From NCBI GenBank assembly GCA_028690155.1, contig JAQVBU010000001.1:204242-268241 (forward strand): DNA of 64,000 nt, read 5' to 3'. Shown here piece by piece: positions 25,634-35,509 of this stretch. Position 1 is the first letter of the stretch; each line of letters begins with the position of its first letter. The notes below the pieces were generated by a model. That model did no database searches. It saw only the letters and a list, made by a program, of their open reading frames with translations, and was not told the DNA's origin. The position numbers and the translations under genes were made by a program. This DNA comes from Alphaproteobacteria bacterium (GTDB taxonomy: Bacteria; Pseudomonadota; Alphaproteobacteria; UBA9219).

Positions 25634-26941
25634 TTATCGCCCGATTGAGGAATAAGAAAAGCCGGTTTTGGCCATGTCGGCGGGTTTATAGATATTGCGA
25701 AGATCCACAAGAACCGGAGCCGCCATAACTTTTTGGGCCCGCTTAAAATCAAGCGCACGAAATTCATTCCATTCCGTCAAGATAACGGCCACCGAAGCCC
25801 CGGCCAACGCTTCGTACGTGTCTTTCGTCCACACAACGCCGGGTAAAAGCTTGGCCGCTTCTTTCATGGCCACGGGGTCGAAGGCTTGAACAAGCGCCCC
25901 CGCCTTTTGCAGCGCCGGAATGACATCCAGCGCGACGCTGTCGCGCATATCGTCCGTGTTCGGTTTGAAGGCCACGCCCAGCACGGCCACTTTTTTGCCT
26001 TTTACATTGCCGTCTGCGGCGGCGATAACGCGGTCGGCCATGGCCTTCTTGCGCTTGTTGTTGACGTCAATCACCGTTTCGACGATACGGATGGGCGAGC
26101 CCTTCTCCTGGGCGGTCTTGGTTAGCGCCAGCGTATCTTTGGGGAAGCATGAGCCGCCATAGCCCGGCCCGGCATGCAGAAATTTTTTGCCGATGCGCCC
26201 GTCAAGCCCGATGCCGCGTGCCACATCCTGCACGTTGGCGCCGACTTTTTCGCACAGGTCTGCGATTTCGTTGATAAACGTGATTTTCGTCGCCAAAAAG
26301 GCGTTGCCGGCATACTTCGTCATCTCGGACGATTCCAGCGTCGTTTGGACGATGGGCGTTTCGATCAGGTAAAGCGGACGGTAGAGGGCGCGCATGACCT
26401 CGGCGGCCTTGTCGCTGTCGGTGCCGAAGACGACGCGGTCGGGGCGCATGAAGTCGCCGATGGCCGAACCTTCGCGTAAGAATTCAGGGTTCGAGGCCAC
26501 GGCAAAGTCAGCCTGCGGATTGGCCGCGCGAATTATTTTTTCAACCTCGCGGCCTGTGCCGATGGGAACGGTCGATTTTGTCACGACAACGGTGAAGTGG
26601 TCCGGGATAAGGTAGGCGGCGATATCTTTGGCCGCCTGATAAACATACGAAAGATCGGCATGGCCGTCTTCATGCCGCGTCGGCGTGCCCACCGCGATGA
26701 ACACGGCGTCGGCGTCCGGTTCGCATTGGGATAGGCTCGTGGCAAACGTTAGGCGTCCCGCGGCGACGTTCTTTTTGACCAAAGCGTCCAAGCCCGGTTC
26801 AAAAATGGGGATGATCCCGTCATGCAGCCGTTTGATCTTTCCTTCGTCCGGATCAACACAGGTTACCGTAACGCCGAACTCCGCAAAACACGTTCCCGAA
26901 ACAAGGCCGACGTATCCGGCTCCCAGCATGACGATCTTCAT
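25634..26941 (-). CDS. ugd: UDP-glucose 6-dehydrogenase
   Basis: The 435-residue enzyme oxidises UDP-glucose to UDP-glucuronate with two NAD+. The Rossmann loop GAGYVGL is at residues 7-13, and the catalytic Cys lies in GYGGSCFPKD (about residue 260). The C-terminal UDP-binding domain is complete. The chosen ATG 26941 has GGAAGGAAGAG upstream; a longer frame to 26989 is not supported. It lies last in a three-gene minus-strand operon with UDP-glucuronate epimerase and mannose-1-phosphate guanylyltransferase, a typical capsule or exopolysaccharide precursor cassette. It starts 20 bases after the epimerase stop. Confidence 0.96.
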   Translation of the reverse strand: MKIVMLGAGYVGLVSGTCFAEFGVTVTCVDPDEGKIKRLHDGIIPIFEPGLDALVKKNVAAGRLTFATSLSQCEPDADAVFIAVGTPTRHEDGHADLSYVYQAAKDIAAYLIPDHFTVVVTKSTVPIGTGREVEKIIRAANPQADFAVASNPEFLREGSAIGDFMRPDRVVFGTDSDKAAEVMRALYRPLYLIETPIVQTTLESSEMTKYAGNAFLATKITFINEIADLCEKVGANVQDVARGIGLDGRIGKKFLHAGPGYGGSCFPKDTLALTKTAQEKGSPIRIVETVIDVNNKRKKAMADRVIAAADGNVKGKKVAVLGVAFKPNTDDMRDSVALDVIPALQKAGALVQAFDPVAMKEAAKLLPGVVWTKDTYEALAGASVAVILTEWNEFRALDFKRAQKVMAAPVLVDLRNIYKPADMAKTGFSYSSIGR

Positions 26942-26961
26942 AGTCTCTTCCTTCCTTGTTT

Positions 26962-27945
26962 TTAAACGCGATGATAGGCTTTGTACCATTCGACGAAACG
27001 GGGGATGCCCTCTTGGATCGTCGTTGTTGGCGCATAGCCAAAATCTTCTGCGCTTGCCGTAATATCGGCAAAAGTCTCTTCGATATCGCCGGGTTGCATA
27101 GGGAGAAAGGTGTAAATGGCTTTCTTCCCCAAAGCCTTCTCGATCGCGCCGATATAGTCCATCAGGCGTTCGGATCGGGAATTGCCAAGATTATAAACAC
27201 GGGTAGGCGTTTTGGCCACTTCTTTGAAGGGAAGATTCAAAACGCCGAGGATTCCGTGAACGATATCGTCAATGTACGTAAAATCGCGCCGCATGTTTCC
27301 GTTGTTGAAGACGGGGATGGGTTGTCCGGCGATAATTTTCGATGTGAACGAATAGGCGGCCATGTCCGGGCGGCCCCAAGGACCATAGACGGTGAAAAAG
27401 CGGAGCCCCGTGCACGGCATTTTATAAAGATGCGCAAACGTATAGGCCAAAAGCTCGTCGCTTCGTTTGGTGGCGGCATAAACAGAGATCGGTTGATCGA
27501 CGGCATCGTCGGGAGAGAAGGGGATCTTGTCGTTGCCGCCGTAAACGGACGAGGAGCTGGCATAGATAAAGTGTTTGAGCTTGGGGAGACGTCGGGCCAG
27601 CTCGGCCATGACAACAAACCCCATGACATTGGATTCGACGTAGACAAAGGGGTTTTCGATCGAATAGCGGACGCCGGCCTGCGCGGCCAGATTCAGAACA
27701 TGGGTCACGTCGCGGCAGGACGCCTCAAGGCCGAAAATCGCTTCTTTGTCGGCGATATTGTAGGGGTAAAACGAAAAAGACCCTTTCCCCATTTTTTGCA
27801 GACGTTCCAGCCGGGCTTTCTTGAGGCTGACGTCGTAGTAATCGTTCAGGTTGTCGATGCCGATTACGGACGAGCCCTGCGCCAGAAGCTTTTCGGCGAC
27901 GGCGGCGCCAATAAATCCCGCCACGCCGGTTACAAGATCAGCCAT
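26962..27945 (-). CDS. UDP-glucuronate 4-epimerase (CapI/LspL type)
   Basis: The 327-residue extended SDR has the NAD loop TGVAGFIG (residues 6-13), D32 in GIDNLNDYYDVSLK (typical of the UDP-glucuronate epimerase group), the catalytic SSS and YAATK (YxxxK near residue 156), and RRDFTYIDDIV. It interconverts UDP-glucuronate and UDP-galacturonate. The gene directly precedes ugd, whose product is its substrate. It starts at ATG 27945 with AAGGAG 6-11 bases upstream. Specificity is inferred from motifs and context. Confidence 0.92.
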   Translation of the reverse strand: MADLVTGVAGFIGAAVAEKLLAQGSSVIGIDNLNDYYDVSLKKARLERLQKMGKGSFSFYPYNIADKEAIFGLEASCRDVTHVLNLAAQAGVRYSIENPFVYVESNVMGFVVMAELARRLPKLKHFIYASSSSVYGGNDKIPFSPDDAVDQPISVYAATKRSDELLAYTFAHLYKMPCTGLRFFTVYGPWGRPDMAAYSFTSKIIAGQPIPVFNNGNMRRDFTYIDDIVHGILGVLNLPFKEVAKTPTRVYNLGNSRSERLMDYIGAIEKALGKKAIYTFLPMQPGDIEETFADITASAEDFGYAPTTTIQEGIPRFVEWYKAYHRV

Positions 27946-27971
27946 GGTCGTTTTGCTCCTTTTCGTGCTCC

Positions 27972-29387
27972 TTAGACGCGGCGATAGGCGTCTTCAAGCC
28001 GAATGATATCATCTTCGCCGAAATAGTCGCCGGATTGAACTTCGATAAGATAAAGAGGCTCGGATCCATAATTTTCAAGGCGATGGACGGCCCCCAAGGG
28101 GATGTCCGTCGATTCGTTCGGGCCGATATGCAGGGTTTTGTCGTCGATCTGGACCTTTGCCGTTCCGTTCACAACAATCCAATGTTCGGCCCGGCGAAGG
28201 TGTTTTTGGAGGCTTAGCTTGCCGCCCGGTTTGACCATAATTTTTTTGACCTGAAACCGCGGGCCTTGGGCAAGGCTTTCATAAAAGCCCCACGGTCGCC
28301 AGACTTGGGCATGCTCGCGGCATTCGGGACGCCCCGCTTTTTTAAGCTGTGTGACCAGATCTTTGACCTCGTCCGCACGGTCTTTGGCTGCGACCAGAAG
28401 GGCGTCCGCCGTATCGACAATCACCATATTATTCAATCCGATCGCGGCAACAAGGCGTCCGTCGCTGCGAATATAGCTTTGTGCGGTGTCTTTCAGCAGA
28501 ACGTCCCCTTCGATGACGTTCCCTTTTCCGTCTTTTTGGCCGATCGCCCAAAGGGCCGGCCACCCGCCAATATCGCTCCATTTGAAAGACACGGGAAGGA
28601 TTCCGACGCGGGCCGACTTTTCCATGACGGCGTAATCGACAGAAATATCGGGGGCTTGGGCGAACGTTTCTTTGTCGAGGCGCAAAAAATCCAGATCCGT
28701 TTTTCCGGCATCAAGCGCCGCTCGGCAGGCTTTGACGATCTCGGGATGGTATTTTCCTATTTCTTCCAAAAAGATATCGGCGCGGAAGACAAAAATTCCG
28801 GCATTCCAAAAGAACGTTCCCGCCTCAATATAGCTTTGGGCCGTGGCCTCGTCCGGTTTTTCTTTAAAGCGTTTGGCTTCGAAGATGCCTTCGGCCTCAT
28901 TCACGGGGTCGCCCCGTTCGATGTAGCCGAAGCCTGTATGCGGGTGGATTGGCTTGATTCCCAAGGTCATTAACAGGCCTTGTTCCGCCGCTTGGGCCGC
29001 TTTATCGATGGCCTGCGCAAAAGCGGCTTGATCGGCGATAAAATGGTCGGCGGGCATGGCGACCAAGATCGTGTTTTGAGGGTCCTTGACCCATAACGCG
29101 GCCGCAGCCAAGGCGGGGGCCGTACTGCGGGGGACAGGTTCCAACACGAGGGCGGAGGGCGCGATCCCCACTTCCCGAAGTTGTTCGGCAACGAGAAAGC
29201 GTTGGCTGTCGCTGCATAAAACGAGCGGAGGCAGAACCGTTTTATTTTGGCTCAGACGCTGGGCGGTTTGTTGAAGAAGGGAAGCCGTTCCCACAAGGCG
29301 TTGGAGTTGTTTAGGATAATCGGATCGCGACACAGGCCAAAGCCGCGTTCCGGAACCGCCGGACAGGATGACGGGAAGAATCTTCAT
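27972..29387 (-). CDS. manC: mannose-1-phosphate guanylyltransferase / mannose-6-phosphate isomerase
   Basis: This 471-residue bifunctional enzyme makes GDP-mannose. The N-terminal nucleotidyltransferase domain starts with GGSGTRLWPVSR (residues 8-19) and includes the usual Lys in FKEKP. The C-terminal cupin (RPWGFYESL, then VKPGGKLSLQKHLRRAEHW) is the type II phosphomannose isomerase. Start ATG 29387 with AGAGGG four bases upstream; the open frame to 29456 is not used. First gene of the nucleotide-sugar operon. A GDP-mannose-derived residue is therefore expected in the same polymer as uronic acids. Confidence 0.95.
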   Translation of the reverse strand: MKILPVILSGGSGTRLWPVSRSDYPKQLQRLVGTASLLQQTAQRLSQNKTVLPPLVLCSDSQRFLVAEQLREVGIAPSALVLEPVPRSTAPALAAAALWVKDPQNTILVAMPADHFIADQAAFAQAIDKAAQAAEQGLLMTLGIKPIHPHTGFGYIERGDPVNEAEGIFEAKRFKEKPDEATAQSYIEAGTFFWNAGIFVFRADIFLEEIGKYHPEIVKACRAALDAGKTDLDFLRLDKETFAQAPDISVDYAVMEKSARVGILPVSFKWSDIGGWPALWAIGQKDGKGNVIEGDVLLKDTAQSYIRSDGRLVAAIGLNNMVIVDTADALLVAAKDRADEVKDLVTQLKKAGRPECREHAQVWRPWGFYESLAQGPRFQVKKIMVKPGGKLSLQKHLRRAEHWIVVNGTAKVQIDDKTLHIGPNESTDIPLGAVHRLENYGSEPLYLIEVQSGDYFGEDDIIRLEDAYRRV

Positions 29388-29518
29388 CGAACCCTCTGTT
29401 TTCAAAGCTTTCTTCGGCGCCAGAGAAGATAGAATCCTTTCGCGCCGCAAGTCCACGAGAAAAACCCGTTTCTTTTCGGCGTTGTTTTAACATAAGGCGT
29501 GTCGCGCGGGGCGCAAAA

Positions 29519-29546
29519 AAAACTCGGCCCCTTGGGAGCCGAGTTT
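29519..29546 (-). terminator. terminator after the 87-residue gene
   Basis: AAACTCGGC/GCCGAGTTT stem of 9 bp with a 9-base loop. On the minus strand it ends in a run of T. It sits 24 bases beyond the stop at 29570 and isolates this gene from manC. Confidence 0.85.
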
Positions 29547-29569
29547 CTATCGAAGAGCAGAGGGAAGGG

Positions 29570-29833
29570 TTATCCGAAGACCTTATCTTCTACGGTCGAG
29601 GCGCGCATTTCTTCAGGAAGCGTCATGCCGACTTCATAAGCGGCGCGAACAATGCGTTCGCCGATGCTGCCTGTCCGGGCTGCCGCCGCCGCATAGCTGG
29701 CCGGAGACCGGCGGATCGCGGCAATCGTTTTATCGAGGGCGACCAAATTGGTTTGATTGGTCATGGCGACTAAGCGCTCCAGGGTTTCGTCCGTGGTGCC
29801 AAAGGCGCTGTTGATATCGTAATTCTGAAACAT
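29570..29833 (-). CDS. small hypothetical protein, 87 residues
   Basis: ATG 29833 follows GAGGGAAAG; the basic N-terminal extension up to 29956 is a spurious open frame. The protein is helical, with TLERLVAMTNQTNLVALDKTIAAIRRSP and an Ala-rich run. No signal peptide. It has its own terminator and is divergent from the next small gene. Function unknown. Confidence 0.7.
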   Translation of the reverse strand: MFQNYDINSAFGTTDETLERLVAMTNQTNLVALDKTIAAIRRSPASYAAAAARTGSIGERIVRAAYEVGMTLPEEMRASTVEDKVFG

Positions 29834-30042
29834 GGTCTTTCCCTCGATTTGTGTTTTTGCATTGCTGCTCTTGATAAGGCTACTGTATCGACGAAAATTG
29901 AATCCGAGGTTAATTCGCCGCATTTTTTTCGAAAAAAAACGCTTGAAAAACTTCACTTTTTCTTTGTTTTTATTGACGAATTGTTAAGCTCAACCCCTCT
30001 AGAATCAATGCCGTCGATCACCAAAAAAGAAGGAATGACGCT

Positions 30043-30261
30043 ATGTTTGGACCTGTTTCGTCGTTGGCTAGCGGCCTTCAGCAAAGCGTGGCACAAGTGA
30101 CACAGGTCGCCGATCGCATGGTTAATGCTTCGTCAATGGGAAAAAATCTTGCCGAAGATATGGTGGCGTTGAAGTCGGCGGAGACGAATGTAAAGGCAGC
30201 CGCATGCACGTTTCGTCTCGAAAACGACTTAACGCAGCGTCTTGTCGATATTCTTGCCTAA
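30043..30261 (+). CDS. small protein resembling a flagellar rod/hook C-terminal helix
   Basis: The 72-residue protein ends in AEDMVALKSAETNVKAAA and LENDLTQRLVDIL. This pattern resembles the conserved C-terminal helix of flagellar rod/hook proteins (EMVxxxxAxxxYxANxKVIxTxDxMxxxLxxL). The N-terminal 25 residues are Ser/Gln-rich. There are no flagellar genes nearby. ATG 30043 is preceded by AAGGAATGACGCT, a good ribosome site. The similarity is my pattern reading, not a search result. Confidence 0.7.
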   Translation: MFGPVSSLASGLQQSVAQVTQVADRMVNASSMGKNLAEDMVALKSAETNVKAAACTFRLENDLTQRLVDILA

Positions 30262-30622
30262 TCGACCCTCTGGCCGGGGCCTTTGTTTTGGGTTTTTCCT
30301 CTTCTTGTAAGGGGTTGCGCCCTATACTTTGAGCCGAGGGGGCCGTTTTTGCGAAGGGCGAGAGAACCTAATCCACTGTTTATAAAAGATTTTCTTGCAA
30401 AAAGAGGGGCTCTTCTTGACAGAAAGAGGAAGTTGTCCTTATGTACGGGACCTTCTTTTTCAAAAAGAAGAGGGTGTCCTTTGCTGCGGGAGCGAAACGC
30501 TCAAAAATCTCGCGTCTTTATTAAGGCGCTGGCCGCATGGCGGAGGGCGGTTCCCGGTCGCTGCTGCAGCGCCGGGATGCGGAGACGAGTTCCACTTTTA
30601 ACTTTTATTGAAGAGCACACCT
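30262..30622. other. leader region before hpf, no gene seen
   Basis: The 361-base gap contains TTGACA at about 30417 with a weak -10 (TTATGT) 17 bases later, and many A/G-rich runs. Several short open frames are interrupted. Nothing else was recognised. Confidence 0.35.
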
Positions 30623-31207
30623 ATGAAACTGTCTGTCAAAGGCAAACAAATCGACGTTGGCGATGCCCTGCGTTCTCATGTTCAGACCCATTTGGACGAT
30701 ATCGTCGGCCGTTATTTCGGCGAGACCTTGGAAGCAACGGTTACTTTTTCTAAGGACGCCCACTTGTTCCGGTCGGATATCCTTGTTTCGGGCGCGCGCG
30801 ACGTTTTGCTGCAGAGCACCGCGTTTGCTGATCAGCCCTATGTCGCGTTCGATGGGGCTTTGTCTCGGTTGGCCGGGCGTTTGCGTCGCCATAAGACGAA
30901 GATCAAGCAAAAGCACCGCGACGCCAGTTTGGAAGAGGCGGACGCCTTGCTCGCCAGCGCTTTTGTCTTGACCGGCGATACGCAGGACGAGACCGAAGAA
31001 GAAGTCGGGGACAACCCCACGGTCGTCGCCGAAATGACGACGCCCATCGAAACGTTGACCGTCGGTGAGGCCGTTATGCGGCTGGATCTGGGCGATTTGC
31101 CCGCGTTGTTGTTTCGGAACCGCGCCCACGGCGGGCTGAACATGATCTACCGTCGTGCTGATGGCAACATCGGTTGGGTCGATCCTTCCGAGAAGGCAAA
31201 GGGTTAG
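30623..31207 (+). CDS. hpf: long-form ribosome hibernation promoting factor
   Basis: The 194-residue protein dimerises idle 70S ribosomes into 100S particles. The N-terminal S30AE fold is evident (residues 1-100: KLSVKGKQIDVGDALRSHV... KTKIKQKHRD). It ends in the C-terminal dimerisation domain (residues about 138-190: LTVGEAVMRLDLGDLPALLFRN, VIYRRADG-like NMIYRRADGNIGWVDP), the 'long HPF' type common in Alphaproteobacteria. ATG 30623 is used; the TTG at 30608 is less likely. The gene directly precedes ptsN, the usual alphaproteobacterial order, but rpoN is absent upstream. Confidence 0.93.
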   Translation: MKLSVKGKQIDVGDALRSHVQTHLDDIVGRYFGETLEATVTFSKDAHLFRSDILVSGARDVLLQSTAFADQPYVAFDGALSRLAGRLRRHKTKIKQKHRDASLEEADALLASAFVLTGDTQDETEEEVGDNPTVVAEMTTPIETLTVGEAVMRLDLGDLPALLFRNRAHGGLNMIYRRADGNIGWVDPSEKAKG

Positions 31208-31227
31208 ACCTTGGAAAAGGAGGGGCC

Positions 31228-31704
31228 ATGGCTCAAGGGTTGACGATGCGCGATGTTCTCTCGTCACAAGGGGTGGACGCCTCTCTGGATTCCGCAACGA
31301 AGAAAGATGTTCTCGAAGCTCTTTCGTCCTGCGCGGCCACGCTTCTTGGTGAAGACAAGTTTGCCATTTTCGACGTTCTTTGGGAACGCGAACGGCTCGG
31401 CACGACGGGCGTGGGGCAAGGAATTGCCATTCCTCACGGGCGCGTGGCCGGAATCAAAAAGGTCTTCGGCTTTTTTGCGCGGCTGAAGCAGCCGGTCGAT
31501 TTCGAATCGATCGACGACAAGCCCGTTGATCTCGTCTTTCTGCTTTTATCGCCCGAAGATGCCGGGGCCGATCATCTCCACGCTTTGGCGACGATTTCGC
31601 GCCACTTGCGCGACCCGGCTCTTTGCGCGGCCCTTCGCCAGGCCAAGGATGCGGCTACGCTTTACAAAATTCTTACTCAGGACGTTCCGGCGCAGGCCGC
31701 CTAA
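31228..31704 (+). CDS. ptsN: PTS IIA-Ntr nitrogen-regulatory protein
   Basis: The 158-residue phosphocarrier of the nitrogen PTS is phosphorylated on the His of GIAIPHGR (about residue 70). It regulates potassium transport and other processes by protein contact. The domain is full length (IIA-Ntr, about 150). ATG 31228 has a perfect AAGGAGG site; a longer frame overlapping hpf is not used. It follows hpf by 20 bases and is surely co-transcribed. Confidence 0.95.
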   Translation: MAQGLTMRDVLSSQGVDASLDSATKKDVLEALSSCAATLLGEDKFAIFDVLWERERLGTTGVGQGIAIPHGRVAGIKKVFGFFARLKQPVDFESIDDKPVDLVFLLLSPEDAGADHLHALATISRHLRDPALCAALRQAKDAATLYKILTQDVPAQAA

Positions 31705-31806
31705 AGTCTTTTCAATGAGATAGGCGCTCTTGTCCCACGCGTGGCGGCCTTCATCGTTTTAACGGTCTTGGAACAAGGTCTTTAGTAAAAGCGGCTTCGG
31801 TTCTAA

Positions 31807-32832
31807 TCAGGCTGTTCGCTTTTCCTCAAGCGGCCAGCGTGGCCGTGCGGCGACATCGAAACCGTCCGACTCGCCGCGACGGAAGCGTTCCAGGCCGGCC
31901 CAAGCAACCATGACGCCGTTATCCGTGCACAACGAGGGCGGTGGCGCGGCGAAGGGGACCCCTTTTTCAAGAGCCAAGGATTCAAGGCGTGCGCGCAGGC
32001 ATGCGTTCGAGGCCGCCCCTCCCGACGCGACGAGGGCCGTGATCCCTTGATTTTCTTTTCTTATTTGGTCCAGCGCGTGCCGGGTTCGATCGTCGATCGT
32101 GTCGGCAATGGCTTCTTGAAGGCTGGCGGCCATGTCCGAAACAAGGGGTGGGGTAAGCGTGCGTCCATGAAGTTGCGTGCGCACGGCGGTCTTAAGTCCG
32201 GAAAAGGAGAAATCGCACCCATCCCGCCCAAGCATGGGGCGCGGCAAGGCAAAGGCGCGCGGGTTTCCTTGGGATGCGGCGCGTTCGACGAGAGGGCCTC
32301 CGGGATAGCCGAGGCCCAGCATTTTTGCGACCTTGTCGAAACACTCGCCCACGGCATCGTCAATCGTGCGGCCCAAGAGCCGGTAATTCCCAATGCCGCG
32401 AACCAGCAAAAGCTGGCAATGCCCACCGGATAGGAGCAACAGCAGATAGGGAAACGCCACGTCGTGCGTTAAGCGTGCCATGAGGGCATGCGCTTCCAAA
32501 TGATTGATGGCCAGAAAGGGACGCTTCTGAACGGCGGCAAGGGCTTTTCCTACCATGGATCCGACCATCACGCCGCCGATAAGTCCCGGCCCTGTTGTGG
32601 CGGCGACGGCATCCAGATCTTTCAAGGAAAGGCCCGCTTTTGCGAGCGCTTCTTCGAGAACGGCGTCGATCACGTCCAGATGCGCCCGCGCGGCGATTTC
32701 GGGAACGACGCCGCCGTAAGGCTTGTGCTGTTGAAGCTGGGACGCGACAACGTTGGCTCGGATTGTACGCGTTTCGTCGACGATGCCGACGCCTGTATCA
32801 TCGCAACTGGTTTCGATTCCAAGGACGAGCAT
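31807..32832 (-). CDS. tsaD: tRNA N6-threonylcarbamoyladenosine transferase
   Basis: The 341-residue Kae1/Qri7/TsaD protein adds threonylcarbamoyl to A37 of tRNAs that read ANN codons, together with TsaB/TsaE. It has the ASKHA nucleotide-binding elements GIETSCDDT (start), the iron/zinc-binding HLEAH (about residue 108-112), SGGH and ASGGAASN near the end. ATG 32832 is used; the frame extends upstream but without support, and the protein begins exactly at the conserved start. It is divergent from clpA. Confidence 0.96.
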   Translation of the reverse strand: MLVLGIETSCDDTGVGIVDETRTIRANVVASQLQQHKPYGGVVPEIAARAHLDVIDAVLEEALAKAGLSLKDLDAVAATTGPGLIGGVMVGSMVGKALAAVQKRPFLAINHLEAHALMARLTHDVAFPYLLLLLSGGHCQLLLVRGIGNYRLLGRTIDDAVGECFDKVAKMLGLGYPGGPLVERAASQGNPRAFALPRPMLGRDGCDFSFSGLKTAVRTQLHGRTLTPPLVSDMAASLQEAIADTIDDRTRHALDQIRKENQGITALVASGGAASNACLRARLESLALEKGVPFAAPPPSLCTDNGVMVAWAGLERFRRGESDGFDVAARPRWPLEEKRTA

Positions 32833-33201
32833 AAAGAACGTTTCATTCAAGCGGTAAAGGGTTTCTCTCTGTCTCTTATAGACCGGGCGTTCCCTAAAAA
32901 ACAACGGCAAGCCCCCTTGATTGTAAGAACCGAATCTTATGGTTGGTCCGAACGCTTTCGGCTTTTAGTCGCTTTCCGGACGAGGAGGCCTCGCAACTTT
33001 TGATGGTTGGGGGTGAGAAAGAGCCTTTTTACGGAAAAGAAGGCTAATCCACGGGGAAATAAGAAGAAAGATGATACCTTAAGATGGAGGGTAAGCGATT
33101 TGGGCCGACAATAAGAAAAGGTATTTTTCGAGGGGGAACCCCTTTTTTATTAGCCCGTCAGAACGATATAGGATATTTTGAGACCGTAAGGATTGTGGGC
33201 T
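32833..33201. other. divergent intergenic region tsaD-clpA
   Basis: There are 369 bases without a gene. A small GGGG/CCCC hairpin with a T-run (about 33130-33150) points toward clpA and could be a leader attenuator or simple chance. Promoters for tsaD and clpA must lie here; none is convincing by eye. Confidence 0.35.
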
Positions 33202-35508
33202 ATGTTGTCACAAAATCTTGAAAAAACCATCCGCCGTGCCTTAACGATCGCCAGTCAGCGCCGCCACGAATATGCGACGCTTGAACATCTGCTTCTCTCT
33301 TTGGCTGAGGATCCGGACGCTCTTTCCGTTTTGTGTGCCTGTGAAGTGGATTTGGAGCTTTTACGCGCGGATCTCCTCAATCATATTGAAACAGAGTTTC
33401 CGGAGATGGGTTTGGATACGGGCGTTTCCGATGCCAAGCCTACGGAGGGTTTCCAACGGGTCATTCAACGGGCCATCATCCATGTGCAGTCGGCAGGCTG
33501 TGAGGATGTGACGGGCGCGAACGTTCTTGTGTCCCTGTTTTCCGAGAGGGAAAGTTATGCCGTCTATTTTCTTCAAGGACAGAATATGTCCCGCTTCGAT
33601 GCCGTCAACTATCTCTCCCACGGAATTGCCAAAGCGGACGATCTTGCGGAGGCCGAAAGCGAGGAAAGCGCTGCAGCAGACGGCGGCGGGGCCAAGCCGG
33701 GCGCGCTTCAACGCTATTGCGTCAACCTGAACGCCAAGGCGCAGGAAGGCGGCATCGATCCCCTGATCGGTCGCGGCGAAGAGATTGACCGGACCATCCA
33801 AATTCTTTGTCGCCGCCAAAAAAACAACCCCCTTTATGTCGGCGATCCCGGCGTCGGTAAAACCGCGCTGGCCGAAGGCTTGGCTCGGCGCATCGTGTTG
33901 GGTGAGGTGCCGGATGTTTTAAAAGAGGCTACGGTTTTTGCCCTCGACATGGGGCTGCTTGTGGCCGGAACGCGCTATCGCGGCGACTTTGAGAGCCGGG
34001 TCAAAGGCGTTTTGAAAGAGATGAAGGCCGTGACGGGCGCGATCCTTTTTATTGATGAGATTCATACGATAATAGGCGCCGGGGCGACGTCGTCGGGGAC
34101 GTTGGACGCCTCGAACCTTCTCAAACCGGCCTTGGCGTCGGGGGCGTTGCGATGCCTTGGTTCGACGACCTATAAGGAATTCCGGAACGTTTTCGAAAAG
34201 GATCACGCCTTGGCACGGCGGTTCCAAAAGGTGGATGTTCGCGAGCCTTCCGTCGAAGACGCGGTCAAAATCCTTATGGGCCTGAAGCCGGTTTATGAAG
34301 CGCATCATAACGTGCGATTCACGGACGAAGCGGTGCGCGCGGCGGTCGATCTTTCGGCGCGCTATATTCACGATCGCAAGCTTCCCGACAAGGCGATTGA
34401 CGTGATGGACGAAGCGGGCGCGTCGCAGATGCTTCTGCCCGAAGACAAACGCCGCGAGGTTCTGGGCGTCGACACGATCGAGGCGATCGTGGCCACCATG
34501 GCGCGCGTTCCGCCGAAGACCGTGGGCGCGGACGATCGGGCGACGCTTCGAACGCTCGAACGAGACCTGAAAACGCTTGTATTCGGGCAGGATCCCGCCA
34601 TCGAGGCTTTGGTTTCGGCGATCAAGCTGGCGCGCGCGGGGCTGCGCGAACCGGAGAAGCCAATCGGCAGCTATCTGTTTTCGGGCCCCACGGGCGTGGG
34701 CAAGACCGAGGTGGCGCGGCAGTTGGCGGCAAGCTTGGGCGTGCCGATGTCGCGTTTCGACATGTCCGAATATATGGAAAAACACAGCCTGTCCCGTCTG
34801 ATCGGCGCGCCGCCGGGCTATGTCGGATTCGAGCAGGGCGGCCTTTTGACCGATGCCGTCGATCAGCAGCCCCACTGCGTGCTGTTGCTGGACGAAATCG
34901 AAAAAGCGCATCCCGATCTTTTCAGCCTTTTGCTTCAGGTCATGGATCATGGCTTTTTGACCGACCATAACGGCAAGAGGGTCTCTTTCCGTAACGCCAT
35001 CCTTATCATGACGACCAACGCGGGCGCGGCCGAGATGGCGAGGCCGCCTATGGGCTTTTTGCGCGACGGTCGTGAAGGCGAAGATAACGCCGCGATTGAC
35101 AAACTGTTTTCGCCGGAGTTCCGCAATCGGCTTGATGCGGCCATCGGCTTTGCGCCGCTTTCGCGCGCGACGGTCGAGCGTGTGGTTGAAAAATTCGTTC
35201 TTCAACTCGAGGGGCAGCTTAGCGAGCGCGGCGTCACGCTCAGCCTGACGCCCGCGGCGCGCGCGTGGCTCGGAACAAAAGGCTATGATCCCCTCTATGG
35301 AGCAAGACCTCTTGCTCGGGTCATTCAGGAACATGTGAAAAAACCGCTGGCCGACGAGCTTCTGTTCGGCCGCCTGCAAAAAGGTGGCGCCGTGACGGTC
35401 GCTTTGCGCGGGGACGGCCAAGGCCTGATGTTCGACATTATGGGCGAGGGCGAGGCCATTACGCCTGTCGTCCCTTCGAAAAAAACAGAAGAGATTATTT
35501 CACGCTGA
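33202..35508 (+). CDS. clpA: ATP-dependent Clp protease ATP-binding subunit ClpA
   Basis: The 768-residue AAA+ unfoldase feeds substrates to ClpP. Order: N-terminal Clp repeat (residues 1-145), first AAA module (Walker A GDPGVGKT, Walker [10 protein letters not shown]), second AAA module ([21 protein letters not shown]) and C-terminal small domain ending [22 protein letters not shown]. There is no long middle domain, so it is ClpA rather than ClpB or ClpC. ATG 33202 has AAGGAT upstream, better than the TTG at 33193. The adaptor clpS, usually adjacent upstream, is not present here. Confidence 0.95.
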   Translation: MLSQNLEKTIRRALTIASQRRHEYATLEHLLLSLAEDPDALSVLCACEVDLELLRADLLNHIETEFPEMGLDTGVSDAKPTEGFQRVIQRAIIHVQSAGCEDVTGANVLVSLFSERESYAVYFLQGQNMSRFDAVNYLSHGIAKADDLAEAESEESAAADGGGAKPGALQRYCVNLNAKAQEGGIDPLIGRGEEIDRTIQILCRRQKNNPLYVGDPGVGKTALAEGLARRIVLGEVPDVLKEATVFALDMGLLVAGTRYRGDFESRVKGVLKEMKAVTGAILFIDEIHTIIGAGATSSGTLDASNLLKPALASGALRCLGSTTYKEFRNVFEKDHALARRFQKVDVREPSVEDAVKILMGLKPVYEAHHNVRFTDEAVRAAVDLSARYIHDRKLPDKAIDVMDEAGASQMLLPEDKRREVLGVDTIEAIVATMARVPPKTVGADDRATLRTLERDLKTLVFGQDPAIEALVSAIKLARAGLREPEKPIGSYLFSGPTGVGKTEVARQLAASLGVPMSRFDMSEYMEKHSLSRLIGAPPGYVGFEQGGLLTDAVDQQPHCVLLLDEIEKAHPDLFSLLLQVMDHGFLTDHNGKRVSFRNAILIMTTNAGAAEMARPPMGFLRDGREGEDNAAIDKLFSPEFRNRLDAAIGFAPLSRATVERVVEKFVLQLEGQLSERGVTLSLTPAARAWLGTKGYDPLYGARPLARVIQEHVKKPLADELLFGRLQKGGAVTVALRGDGQGLMFDIMGEGEAITPVVPSKKTEEIISR

Positions 35509-35509
35509 T

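Noticed and set aside
33919-35421. 500-codon open frame antisense to clpA
   Set aside because: Mirror of an obvious ClpA coding sequence; Arg/His-rich translation without motifs.
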